58,031 nucleotides of DNA from Lachnospiraceae bacterium (GCA_016285265.1 JAEEQL010000004.1:1-58031); one strand, 5' to 3'; counted from the stretch's first letter, positions 44,458 to 53,109 are shown. Notes: a model not told the origin generated them from the sequence alone. Program-made: numbers and translations.

Positions 44458-45390
44458 TCATTCTTTTCCCATTAATCTATATGCATCCCTGCAGATGCCC
44501 GTGATTATCTCTTCGCAGGTTCCTTCACTGTTAACGAGACCCGCGATCTGTCCGCACATACAGGATCCGTTCCTTACATCCCCTTCTATCGCAGCTCTTC
44601 GGAGTGCGCCTGCACCGAGCTTTTCCAGATCCTCCGGTTTTGTGTTCGGATCCTTCTCCAGTTTGTCAAACTCCCTGCTCATACGGTTCTTGAGAGCGCG
44701 GACCGGATGTCCCAGAGTTTTTCCGGTAACTATTGTGTCGCGGTCTTTTGCCGAGAGAACTTTTTCCTTGTAATTTTCGTGAACACCGCATTCCTTGGCT
44801 GTAAGGAATCTTGTACCCATCTGAACGGCCGAAGCTCCGAGCATGAATGCGGCTGCCATTCCTCTTCCGTCCGCGATTCCTCCCGCAGCGATCACGGGAA
44901 TGTTAACCGCATCGGCAACCTGGGGAACCAATGCCATTGTTGTGGTCTCACCGACATGTCCTCCCGATTCACAGCCTTCGGCTATGACAGCGGAAGCACC
45001 CATGTCCTCGACCATTTTCGCAAGTGCAACACTTGCAACGACGCAGATCACCTTAACACCGGCGTCCTTAAGCTTTTCCATATACTTGGCAGGATTTCCC
45101 GCGCCTGTCGTTACGACCGATATCTTCTCTTCGCATACGACATCGACCGCTTCATCTATATACGGGCTCATGAGCATAAGATTCACACCGAACACCTTGT
45201 CCGTAAGTTTTCTCGCTTCATGTATCTGGGCGCGCAGCTGTTCTCCGTTTGAGTTCATTGCCGCGATAAGTCCGAGGCCTCCCGCTTCGGACACAGCCGA
45301 TGCCAGCTTTGCATCCGCTATCCATGCCATTCCGCCCTGAAATACCGGATATCTTATTCCGAGCATTTCGCAAACCGGATTCTTTTCCAT
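44458..45390 (-). CDS. fabK: Enoyl-ACP reductase II (FMN)
   Basis: A 310-residue TIM-barrel flavoenzyme that performs the last reduction of each fatty-acid cycle with NAD(P)H and FMN. PVFQGGMAW at the start and the GCESGGHVGETTTMALVP flavin-phosphate region separate FabK from FabI. Nitronate monooxygenase is a related alternative, but the position between acpP and fabD settles it. Confidence 0.95.
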   Translation of the reverse strand: MEKNPVCEMLGIRYPVFQGGMAWIADAKLASAVSEAGGLGLIAAMNSNGEQLRAQIHEARKLTDKVFGVNLMLMSPYIDEAVDVVCEEKISVVTTGAGNPAKYMEKLKDAGVKVICVVASVALAKMVEDMGASAVIAEGCESGGHVGETTTMALVPQVADAVNIPVIAAGGIADGRGMAAAFMLGASAVQMGTRFLTAKECGVHENYKEKVLSAKDRDTIVTGKTLGHPVRALKNRMSREFDKLEKDPNTKPEDLEKLGAGALRRAAIEGDVRNGSCMCGQIAGLVNSEGTCEEIITGICRDAYRLMGKE

Positions 45391-45409
45391 CTCTTCTCCT
45401 TATGTCAGG

Positions 45410-45631
45410 TCACTGCTTCTCGATATACTCGGCAAGTTTCTCGATGGAAGTGATATCCTGTGAAAGCTCGATCTTGCAGTCAAGCTCCTCCTGAAGCTGC
45501 ATAACAAGCTCCATGATGTCGAGTGAATCCAGTCCGATCTCTGCGAAGGTATCGGTAGCCTTGAACTCGGATTCGTCCTTGTCAAGGTAGCCTGCGATAA
45601 CACGGATGATGGTTTCGGTAACGTTTTTCAT
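45410..45631 (-). CDS. acpP: Acyl carrier protein
   Basis: A 73-residue acidic carrier of acyl chains. The phosphopantetheine serine is in GLDSLD. AAGGAG precedes the start. It is the first gene of the fatty-acid operon, directly behind the MerR-operator promoter; fabH, often found before or beside it in Clostridia, is absent. Confidence 0.96.
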   Translation of the reverse strand: MKNVTETIIRVIAGYLDKDESEFKATDTFAEIGLDSLDIMELVMQLQEELDCKIELSQDITSIEKLAEYIEKQ

Positions 45632-45680
45632 TCTCTTTTCTCCTTAATCCCTTTACGGGTACATTGATTCTCGCATCAAG

Positions 45681-45709
45681 GATATACTTGGGGGTAACTC
45701 CCAAGTCAA
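45681..45709 (-). promoter_or_regulatory. Fatty-acid operon promoter with MerR-like operator in its spacer
   Basis: On the minus strand TTGACT (45709-45704) and TATATC (45686-45681) are 17 bases apart. The spacer is filled by a near-perfect palindrome, ACTTGGGGGTAACTCCCAAGT on the plus strand (45686-45706 is 21 bases, arms ACTTGGG/CCCAAGT). The same core recurs at the divergent MerR promoter. Confidence 0.82.
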
Positions 45710-45796
45710 TAAAAATTTCATAAACCTGATTCTTCGCTGTCTAAGTACATTTCAGTGTTAAGGCTGGTCATATATTTCCCGAAAGATAATAAAAAA

Positions 45797-45816
45797 CCTT
45801 GGGGTTAACCCCAAGG
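45797..45816. promoter_or_regulatory. Perfect 20-base palindrome at the MerR promoter
   Basis: CCTTGGGGTTAACCCCAAGG equals its reverse complement. It overlaps a candidate -35 (TTGGGG, 45799) of a promoter whose -10 would be TAAGAT at 45822. The site is a close match to the palindrome in the fatty-acid promoter about 100 bases away, so one protein probably binds both. Confidence 0.82.
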
Positions 45817-45833
45817 TGTGATAAGATACCTGT

Positions 45834-46682
45834 ATGAACAAAAATAATAAAGACAATCCCGCAAACCGGGAATATACATTACGGGTCTCGGACTTTGCGA
45901 GCCTGTGCGGCACCACAAGAGATACTCTCAGATATTACTATGAACAGGATATCCTTGTTCCGTGGACGGATCCCGCTAACGGATATCATTATTATTCCGC
46001 GGCCCATATAAGCTCATTCTTTTTCATAACAACGCTGAGGCAATCGGGATGTTCAATAGAAGAGATCCGCGAAATAATCCATAATCTCTCAAGAAGCGGA
46101 ATAGAGGATCTTGCCCATTCCAAGATCCGTGAAATGGAAAGAGAAGCATATCTTATAACCAAGAAGATCTCGGCTCTAAAGCTTGGAATGTGGATACTGG
46201 GAAAATACAATTCCCACAAACCCGGAACGCCCTTCGTTGACATGATACCTCCGATGAGCGTATATAAAAGTCCCATTGCCGAGAAGGACTCTTCCTTCCA
46301 CGCTGCAGATATAGCCGGTGAACTGTCATGGCATCTTGCCAGAACAACCGAAGATGATTCGTTACCTGTATTCCCTGCCGGTGTCACCATCGATTACGAT
46401 GACCTGGTGGCGGGAAAGTATGTGTACAACAATATAATCAGTCTGTCGTTTCTGCCCGCAGACAATATAGGTACCTTCCCTGTTCCGGGAAGCAAGGCGG
46501 TGCTGTGTTATCACGACAACAATTCACCGGACATCGAAAGATCCTATCGCAAGATGCTGTCGCTTATCACTCGCAATAACCTTAAGCCTATCTCAGACCT
46601 GTACTCCATAAGCCTGTTCAATCTCTATGACAACAGCAGGAACCATACCTACTTCAAGTATCTGTTCATATGTGTTGAATAA
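45834..46682 (+). CDS. MerR family regulator, likely controlling fatty-acid synthesis
   Basis: A 282-residue regulator. Residues ~14-85 are a MerR winged helix (VSDFASLCGTTRDTLRYYYEQ), ~85-125 a dimer helix, and ~150-280 an effector-binding domain of the GyrI-like type, suited to a lipophilic or bulky ligand. It is divergent from acpP and both promoters carry the same palindrome. No ribosome site precedes the start; the -10 TAAGAT ends seven bases before the ATG, so the message may be leaderless. FapR or FabT would be the expected regulators of such an operon, but neither is present. Confidence 0.85.
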   Translation: MNKNNKDNPANREYTLRVSDFASLCGTTRDTLRYYYEQDILVPWTDPANGYHYYSAAHISSFFFITTLRQSGCSIEEIREIIHNLSRSGIEDLAHSKIREMEREAYLITKKISALKLGMWILGKYNSHKPGTPFVDMIPPMSVYKSPIAEKDSSFHAADIAGELSWHLARTTEDDSLPVFPAGVTIDYDDLVAGKYVYNNIISLSFLPADNIGTFPVPGSKAVLCYHDNNSPDIERSYRKMLSLITRNNLKPISDLYSISLFNLYDNSRNHTYFKYLFICVE

Positions 46683-46695
46683 AAAGTGCTGTGTA

Positions 46696-48060
46696 TCAGA
46701 AAAATGAAAATCTGTCCAGCACTCCGGCTTCACTTAATGTGACCAGGCAGGACGATACCAACACAGCCACGATTATCAGACCGGTAACGATCCTTCTGAG
46801 TCTGATAAGTGTTCCCACGTTTTTCATCTCATATATTACCCAGTCATTCTTTTCCTGATCATATTCCGTACCGCAGTAGGGACAGGTTCTCGACTTGAAT
46901 GCATCGAAGCTTCCTCCGCAGGAGGAGCACTGTATGTTTGTTATGGAGAAATTGTTCTCGTACGGAATATCCGTCCTTCTTCCGGCCTTGATCCTGTAGA
47001 CCTCATCCCGTGTTTTTATCTTATTTCCAAGATCCCTTGAATTTTCAAAATACAGATCGGCGGTGACATTTACCATATTGCCTGTAGCACGGACACTTTT
47101 ACATGCAATATAACCCTTTGATGCCACATCCACGATATTATCGAATTCTTCCCCGTTTCCGGATCCTCGGTAGAACGGAAGTTCCGCGCGTTTATCCGAG
47201 AACACGAATATCTTGAAAAGCGACATCATTTTTGCGGCGAAATATTCCAGGGTAAACTCCGGAGATATGACCGACATATGGGATTCAAACCTGGTACGGG
47301 AACCGATCACCTCAAACAGGGACGGCATCACCGTAAAAGCCCTGCGGAAACAATCAAGGAACCATCCGAAAAATCCTATGATAGGTATCATGATAACTGT
47401 AGTAACAAGTGCGGTAAAAAGAACCCGGGGCGAAGCAAGTGCCCCCAGTCCGCCATAGGTTTTGGCAATTACGGAAAGGCACATAAGGATATTGACCGGC
47501 AGAAGATAAAGTCCGTACTCCACTACGGTCTTAAACATTTTCTCCGCCTTACCGCTCATGTCAAATACGAAATAGTAATTCTTGACCTTCGGATACAGTT
47601 CGGACATTTCAAAATGTGTTCCGCAGTGAGCACACCCCTCCTGAAGCTCCGCGATGGTTGATACGGACCCGCAGTTAGGACAGCTGTATCTGTCACCGCT
47701 GACATCTTCTCCGTCACGCACTCCGACCACAGTTTCATAGATCGATTGCGGCACGCTCTTCCGGTATGTTTTCATACCGTCTCTCTGTATCGTCCTGTTA
47801 TGAGTGATAAAATCCACGGTCCAGGAGGTGTCATAATGGCCGTCTTTCCATGACCTTACTCTGCTAAGTCCGTTCGGAAAAGGTCCTCTGTGGATCATTT
47901 CCTCCTTATACCTGAGATTCCTTTTTTCGAGACGATCTCTCTGGAGTTCAAGACAATAGCGAAGTTCCCTGTCCGCTGACATAACCTTTGCACCGGGCTC
48001 AAAAGCATGGCTTATCTCATTACGAAAATCGGCCGCAACTTTCTCTCTGTTATCAGTCAT
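46696..48060 (-). CDS. Tim44-like domain membrane protein with two zinc ribbons
   Basis: A 454-residue protein. A first zinc ribbon (CPNC, CAHC) is at about residues 126-146, two membrane helices lie at ~183-240, a Tim44-like domain follows at ~265-365, a second zinc ribbon (CSSC, CPYC) at ~382-402, and a last helix at ~424-445. GGAGG precedes the start. Related Lachnospiraceae proteins are annotated only as Tim44-like. It is monocistronic and convergent with the MerR gene. Confidence 0.7.
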   Translation of the reverse strand: MTDNREKVAADFRNEISHAFEPGAKVMSADRELRYCLELQRDRLEKRNLRYKEEMIHRGPFPNGLSRVRSWKDGHYDTSWTVDFITHNRTIQRDGMKTYRKSVPQSIYETVVGVRDGEDVSGDRYSCPNCGSVSTIAELQEGCAHCGTHFEMSELYPKVKNYYFVFDMSGKAEKMFKTVVEYGLYLLPVNILMCLSVIAKTYGGLGALASPRVLFTALVTTVIMIPIIGFFGWFLDCFRRAFTVMPSLFEVIGSRTRFESHMSVISPEFTLEYFAAKMMSLFKIFVFSDKRAELPFYRGSGNGEEFDNIVDVASKGYIACKSVRATGNMVNVTADLYFENSRDLGNKIKTRDEVYRIKAGRRTDIPYENNFSITNIQCSSCGGSFDAFKSRTCPYCGTEYDQEKNDWVIYEMKNVGTLIRLRRIVTGLIIVAVLVSSCLVTLSEAGVLDRFSFF

Positions 48061-48178
48061 AACAACCTCCGATCACGAATCAGAATTTTATGAACAAACT
48101 CTATGGGGATACATATACTATACCCTTACAAAGCTCTTTTAACAACGTAAGAATCGGATCTTACAGTTCAAATATCAT

Positions 48179-49387
48179 TTATTCCGATACGGTCTGTTCA
48201 AATATATGCCTGGTCACATACATCCTGTCACCGGCTGTAACTATCCCATAAACATTCTTCGCATAGGAAACAACCGGCGGTATAAAGATAAGATCCTTTA
48301 TCTCATATTCCCCATACCGGATGGGAATATCCGCTCTGGTCAGGTTGGTGATGCTGATGTCACGCACCTTGGTCCCATAACCCAAAAGCTGTGCCAGATA
48401 TGATGAAACCCTGCCGGAAAAGCATCCCGCATGTTCCAGATTCAGGGCGTCCTTCAGAGTAGGGTCCAGCGCACCCATAAAATTCAAGACAAAAAACTTA
48501 TACCTGTCGTCGGAAAGCTTTCTGTTCATCAACGCATGCACTGCTTTGGCATTTTCTTCGAACGGCTTTCCCGGCACATATCTGTACCCAACGGAAATAC
48601 CGGTTGCCTGGTTCCCCATGGATCTGTTACCGTCCGTTCTTCCGTCTACGGCAAGTCCGATGTCTGTTTTTTCATTGGAATCCCTGATCATGTCCGTGAT
48701 CAGAAGCGCCGTCATGGATACACCGATCTTTCTGGCAGATTCAAGCAGACTGTTCCAGTCATCCTTTTCATATTTTGTGACGGTGACCTTTGTTTTCCTG
48801 CCTGTCCAATAATCCGAATATGCGTCATCCATATCCCCGAAGGTGAAAACACGCTTTTCCCTGCTCCACTTTTTGTTCCAGTGTTTTGTCAGCATTTTAT
48901 AGACCGGGGGCAGACCGGCATCATCCGGAATGCTCTTCAGATCGAGCGACCTGAAAGGCCGGAATTCACACGCTACTCCGCTTAAGCATTTCATGAACGT
49001 TTCTATGAAATACAATAGGGATTTCCCGTCTCCGCCCAGATGGTGCATCATAAACACGATCCCGTCATGTGATAAAAAGCCCCTGATGAATTCGCCGTCT
49101 TCTATCCTGAACCTGTGTCTTTCATTGTCATATATCAGCTCATTAAGGGAAAGACCGCTCTGAGTGAATGTATTGGAACACGTCCCTTTTTCCGCGTCCG
49201 TGTAATACGCTTCCCCGTTCTGTTCGATCACTATTTTCGAACGAAGCACCTCATGATATGTACAGGCTTTATCAAAAGCATTTTTGAGAATATCAAAAGA
49301 GACATCCCCTTCAAGCTTCAGGCACATGGTGATGACAATGCTTACATCAAAGAGGTCGGCCCTCTCGGTTTCAATCCTGTATCTCAT
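48179..49387 (-). CDS. Condensation-domain-like acyltransferase
   Basis: A 402-residue protein of the chloramphenicol-acetyltransferase/condensation superfamily. The active-site motif HHLGGDG matches HHxxxDG, near residue 108, and the late segment with ITNL resembles the second half of such two-lobed enzymes. It could join an acyl or aminoacyl group to an alcohol or amine, as PapA-type or stand-alone NRPS condensation enzymes do. The start at 49387 overlaps the SDR stop by four bases (ATGA). It ends the TetR-SDR-acyltransferase operon. Confidence 0.78.
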   Translation of the reverse strand: MRYRIETERADLFDVSIVITMCLKLEGDVSFDILKNAFDKACTYHEVLRSKIVIEQNGEAYYTDAEKGTCSNTFTQSGLSLNELIYDNERHRFRIEDGEFIRGFLSHDGIVFMMHHLGGDGKSLLYFIETFMKCLSGVACEFRPFRSLDLKSIPDDAGLPPVYKMLTKHWNKKWSREKRVFTFGDMDDAYSDYWTGRKTKVTVTKYEKDDWNSLLESARKIGVSMTALLITDMIRDSNEKTDIGLAVDGRTDGNRSMGNQATGISVGYRYVPGKPFEENAKAVHALMNRKLSDDRYKFFVLNFMGALDPTLKDALNLEHAGCFSGRVSSYLAQLLGYGTKVRDISITNLTRADIPIRYGEYEIKDLIFIPPVVSYAKNVYGIVTAGDRMYVTRHIFEQTVSE

Positions 49388-50142
49388 ACGTATTTTCCTA
49401 TTATCGCCACCCACAGATCCATGACTATTCTTGTGGGTGTGACCTTTGAATATATTCTGAAATATTTGGCAAAAAATCCCGGAACAGACATATCCCTGCC
49501 TTTCGCACTGTCCTTAAGTGCTTTATCAACCACTCTTTCAGGCTTTATCATCCCGGCGAAACGGATCTTCCTGCCATTTACCTCTTTGGGGAGCATCCCG
49601 GTATCCACCCACCCCGGACATACGCTTGTGACCGTGATGCCGCGTGACCTCAGCTCTTTGTTAACGGCTCGGGAAAGGTTCTTCAGAAATGCCTTGCTCG
49701 CACTGTATATGGCAAGATAAGGATTCGGCTGAAAAGAAGAAGCGGACGAAATGTTGATCACTCTTGATCCTTCGTTCATATACGGAAGAACTGCGGACAT
49801 TATCACCGCAGGCGCGGTGCAGTTGATATTGCAGACCTGAAGGATATGTTCCACAGGCATTTTGTCGAAGGCTTCCATAAATCCGACTCCGGCATTATTG
49901 ATAAGGATCCTGACATCCGGTGCACTGCTTTTAAGCATGCCTGATAAAACTTCGCACTTTCCGTCCGAAAGATCCGTGACCACCGGTACCACCTTGGGAT
50001 ACGCGGATTCGAGAGCTTCCATTTTACCGGGATTCCTGCCCACTGCCCATATCTCATCTATATCCTCCATAGCGGATATCCTGTCCGTAAAAATACTACC
50101 GATACCGCCCGAAGCGCCTGTGATTATTGCAATCCTGGCCAT
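49384..50142 (-). CDS. Short-chain dehydrogenase/reductase
   Basis: A 252-residue NAD(P)-dependent oxidoreductase. The cofactor motif TGASGGIGS, NNAGVG, the catalytic serine in NISSASS and YSASK are present. The substrate is unknown; the type is close to the YqjQ/DltE-like SDRs. It starts one base after the tetR stop and is translationally coupled to the acyltransferase. Confidence 0.93.
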   Translation of the reverse strand: MARIAIITGASGGIGSIFTDRISAMEDIDEIWAVGRNPGKMEALESAYPKVVPVVTDLSDGKCEVLSGMLKSSAPDVRILINNAGVGFMEAFDKMPVEHILQVCNINCTAPAVIMSAVLPYMNEGSRVINISSASSFQPNPYLAIYSASKAFLKNLSRAVNKELRSRGITVTSVCPGWVDTGMLPKEVNGRKIRFAGMIKPERVVDKALKDSAKGRDMSVPGFFAKYFRIYSKVTPTRIVMDLWVAIIGKYV

Positions 50143-50143
50143 G

Positions 50144-50719
50144 TCACACCTCCAGCAGATGACACAGTGTTGCTTTATCGATCATCCGAAACTCCTTGAT
50201 AAACAGTTTCTTAAGGGCATAAAGATATACGGTTCCCCAGTACAGATCTGCAAGCATAAGAGGGTCGCCCTTGCGCACGGTGCCTGCTTTCTGGCCCTTT
50301 TTGATGATCCCCGCAAGCGCTTCATACATATCGCTTTTATACAGACCGCTGTCCTGTTCCAGAAGAAGCTGCGTGTAGATTGTTATCTTGACCGCATAAT
50401 CCTCGTCCTCAAGGCTTTTGATCACTTCTTCGGAAATCTTCTCTATTTTGGATGAGGAAGAAACCGGAAGTTTGGCAAGAGCTCTGATCTTCTTCACCTC
50501 AATCGAATTGTCGGCATTTTTACGGATCTCTTCGAAGAGTTCCTCCTTGGATCTGAAATATAGATATATCGTACCCTGACCTATTCCAATATGTCCGGCC
50601 AGATCACTGATCTTAGTATCACCGAATCCGTTCTTGGCAAAATAAAGTGATGACTCCCTGAGGATCCTGGACCTCATATCATCGCGCATCTGTCTGAACT
50701 GTTCTTCCGTTTTGGGCAT
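50144..50719 (-). CDS. TetR family transcriptional regulator
   Basis: A 191-residue repressor. The N-terminal helix-turn-helix reads TKISDLAGHIGIGQGTIYLYFRSK in the usual TetR pattern, followed by a ligand-binding helical domain. I start at 50719, where AAAGGAG precedes the ATG; the track start at 50758 lies inside the operator. It is the first gene of its operon and presumably autoregulated. Confidence 0.94.
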   Translation of the reverse strand: MPKTEEQFRQMRDDMRSRILRESSLYFAKNGFGDTKISDLAGHIGIGQGTIYLYFRSKEELFEEIRKNADNSIEVKKIRALAKLPVSSSSKIEKISEEVIKSLEDEDYAVKITIYTQLLLEQDSGLYKSDMYEALAGIIKKGQKAGTVRKGDPLMLADLYWGTVYLYALKKLFIKEFRMIDKATLCHLLEV

Positions 50720-50739
50720 GAGCGATCTCCTTTTATGAC

Positions 50740-50757
50740 TGAATGAATATTCACTCA
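50740..50757. promoter_or_regulatory. TetR operator
   Basis: TGAATGAATATTCACTCA is a near-perfect palindrome (central TGAATATTCA perfect) just downstream of the tetR promoter, overlapping the transcript start. The form is typical of TetR-family sites. Confidence 0.75.
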
Positions 50758-50760
50758 TAA

Positions 50761-50788
50761 ATCATATCACACATACCCGCTTTGTCAA
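50761..50788 (-). promoter_or_regulatory. Promoter of the TetR-SDR-acyltransferase operon
   Basis: On the minus strand a consensus TTGACA (50788-50783) and TATGAT (50766-50761) are 16 bases apart. Confidence 0.8.
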
Positions 50789-50939
50789 TCATTACGTTAC
50801 GATGTGCGGGCAGGCACAAAAACACACCGATTATACCGCTTGGGATATGCTTATGTACCGCTTGGTAGCGGAGCTATTGAAGACAGCAGAAAGGGCAGAT
50901 ACTATGTAGTCACAAAGCAAACCCAAGGAGGTAAATCAT

Positions 50940-51596
50940 ATGACTACATTAACACTCAGCAAAAACGATCTCAGAAAAAAAGTGCAGGATTTTTCCTGCA
51001 CGAAGAATCCGGAATGTGAATTGACGGAGCAGTCGTCCGGCCGCATCAGCGAATATACGGAAGGTCTGAATGCTCTCCGGAAAGACGCATCGGTGACGCA
51101 GAGAAGGGGACTTCCTTTTATGATGGCATCGGTCGTTCTCTGGACAGGCATAATGCTTTCAAGGATCTTCATGAAGGATATCCATTCGATGAATCTCTTC
51201 GTATTCATGACTTCAGCCTTCCTGATGCCTGTAGCCACAATATTTGGAAAGATCATAAAAGCGGACATCTACAAAAAGACTTCCAATCCGGTGAATAAGC
51301 TGGGATTTTTGTGCAATATCAACCAGTTCCTGTATCTTCCGATCGCCATGTGGGCATTCAGCGCGCACCCCGATTCGATGCTCCTGATCTATGCGATCAT
51401 TTTCGCAGCTCACCTGCTTCCCTTCTCATGGGTATATGACAGTAAGATATATTTTTACGGTTCGATCATCGAATCCGTCGGCGTGATCTTCGTAGCTTAT
51501 GCCTTCGGTTATCCCGTAGCCACAGCATTCATCGTGATCATGCAGCTGATAGTATGTATCGGACTTATCAGAGACATTCGAAGAAACGATATTTAA
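50940..51596 (+). CDS. DUF7010-like membrane protein
   Basis: A 218-residue protein with about six membrane helices from residue ~58 onward and a short soluble N-terminus. The order of segments (an N-terminal helix pair, NPVNKLGFLCNINQFLYLPIAMW, then AAHLLPFSWVYDSK) matches the DUF7010 family as I remember it. The function is unknown. AAGGAGG lies seven bases before the start. Its stop directly abuts the stop of the convergent SseB-type gene. Confidence 0.65.
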   Translation: MTTLTLSKNDLRKKVQDFSCTKNPECELTEQSSGRISEYTEGLNALRKDASVTQRRGLPFMMASVVLWTGIMLSRIFMKDIHSMNLFVFMTSAFLMPVATIFGKIIKADIYKKTSNPVNKLGFLCNINQFLYLPIAMWAFSAHPDSMLLIYAIIFAAHLLPFSWVYDSKIYFYGSIIESVGVIFVAYAFGYPVATAFIVIMQLIVCIGLIRDIRRNDI

Positions 51597-52997
51597 TCAT
51601 TCCTTTTTCCTGATATTCGTTTCGAAGGTATCTTTATCGATATACACTCCCGCTTCGGGATGATCTGTGACATTGATGACACAGTCAAAGGTTTCGATCA
51701 TCCCCTCAAGGGGCTGTACCATACCGTCCCATCCTTCGGACTCGGGGAATTTCTCACGCAGTCTCTTCCAATCGGTGTAAAGATGTACCGCGGATCTGTC
51801 TCCCTTTCCCGCCTGCATGGCAAAAGAGATCGTGGTTCCCTGCTTTAATGTTACATTTCCGGATCCGTCGGGTTTTCCGATGTCACCTTTAAGCTTCATG
51901 GGAACAAGGAATCTGGCATTTCCGAGTTCACGGAACAGATGCGTGTAAAGTATCGAGAGCACGTTTTTCTCTTCATCGTTTGCGGGAGGATTCAGCTGAC
52001 CGATCATAAGAAGCCATCTTTCCAGATCCGGATTGGTCACGGGAACCTGCACCTTCGGAACATCCTTATACTCGGGCTTGGGAACAAACATGGCCGCATC
52101 TATGACCAGCCTCTCATAGATGATCCCCACTCCGCAAGCACCGTTTAGATAGAAAGCACTACCCAGGAAATTATAGATCCCATTTCCGTCAGGTCCGTTT
52201 TCAACCTTAAGAAAATCGTATTTCGACGGATCGTAATTCTTTTTCCATATGCCGGAATAAGCCTGCGTTACAATGAGCAGATTCGGAGGAGTGGTGACAT
52301 AGCTTCCGTTCTCCGCTTTGTAGGTATACGACATCATTGCAGGCTCACCGGTCCTTCTGCTCATCAGTACATATATCTCTTTGGATGAGAGAACCTTGCT
52401 GCAGATCTGCTTTGCAAAGGTATTTGAGATCTCGTTCCTTCGGGATACGAGCTTATCGGAAGCATCATTTGCATTTGTCTTGCAGTAGTTAAGATAAAGC
52501 TGGAACAATTCCACAATATCCGTCACGGACATACTGTCGTAATCTGCCTGTCCCAGTTCCAGTTTTCTGAAGGATATATAACCGTCACCGAGCGCATTAA
52601 CATAAGCATCATGAACATCCTTAAGACTTGCTTCCCTTGAATGGATTACGGTGCCGGTCTTAAGCAGGCATTTGCTTCCGTTCTCGATAACTATGGAGAC
52701 ATTGGTATTTTCCGCGGTCTCCACGGACGTTTTACAGACCATAAGATCTGAGGCGATACCGATAGCCACTTCCGAATCGTCCGTGCCGGGATTTGATATA
52801 TAGATTGCATCTCCTTTGTTGATGCGTCCGAACACATATCCTACAACAACCCTGTCTGCGGAATCATTCAGATTAAAAACATCCGCAACGGCAAAACAGA
52901 ATCCTGCCCCGGAATTACCCTGCGCCGCTCCTACGGCGTTTTGAGCTGATGCGGTTTCGGTGTTCTTTTTTCCAAAGAGCTTATCTTTCAGTCCCAT
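51597..52997 (-). CDS. SseB-type protein with an N-terminal EF-Tu domain-2-like barrel
   Basis: A 466-residue soluble protein. Residues ~30-120 (from FCFAVADVF to TGTVIHS) have the strand pattern of translation factor domain 2. The region ~210-320 and the last ~120 residues resemble SseB (enhanced serine sensitivity) domains. I start at 52997, preceded by AAAGGAG. No GTPase domain is present, so this is not an elongation factor. Function is not known; SseB-like proteins occur in Gram-positive bacteria in secretion and polymorphic-toxin neighbourhoods, but none is seen here. Confidence 0.6.
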   Translation of the reverse strand: MGLKDKLFGKKNTETASAQNAVGAAQGNSGAGFCFAVADVFNLNDSADRVVVGYVFGRINKGDAIYISNPGTDDSEVAIGIASDLMVCKTSVETAENTNVSIVIENGSKCLLKTGTVIHSREASLKDVHDAYVNALGDGYISFRKLELGQADYDSMSVTDIVELFQLYLNYCKTNANDASDKLVSRRNEISNTFAKQICSKVLSSKEIYVLMSRRTGEPAMMSYTYKAENGSYVTTPPNLLIVTQAYSGIWKKNYDPSKYDFLKVENGPDGNGIYNFLGSAFYLNGACGVGIIYERLVIDAAMFVPKPEYKDVPKVQVPVTNPDLERWLLMIGQLNPPANDEEKNVLSILYTHLFRELGNARFLVPMKLKGDIGKPDGSGNVTLKQGTTISFAMQAGKGDRSAVHLYTDWKRLREKFPESEGWDGMVQPLEGMIETFDCVINVTDHPEAGVYIDKDTFETNIRKKE

Positions 52998-53084
52998 ATT
53001 TTCTTCTCCTTTAGTGAGAGCGGTGTTCACCTCACATTGTATCTTATACGGGATGATCCCTCAACCGGATAGGATCCAAAAAAT

Positions 53085-53108
53085 AAAGCCTCCGTTACCG
53101 GAGGCTTT
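53085..53108 (-). terminator. Intrinsic terminator downstream of the GMP-synthetase subunit gene
   Basis: The stem AAAGCCTCCG / CGGAGGCTTT with a TTAC loop is followed on the minus strand by a T-rich run. The MITE-like element lies between it and the gene it serves. Confidence 0.85.
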
Positions 53109-53109
53109 A

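Noticed and set aside
48147-48164. GTAAGA-N6-TCTTAC hairpin after the acyltransferase operon
   Set aside because: The stem is short and A/T-rich and lacks a T-run, so I do not call it a terminator.
50804-51019. 71-residue ORF crossing the DUF7010 ribosome site
   Set aside because: It overlaps the real gene in another frame and has no ribosome site of its own.
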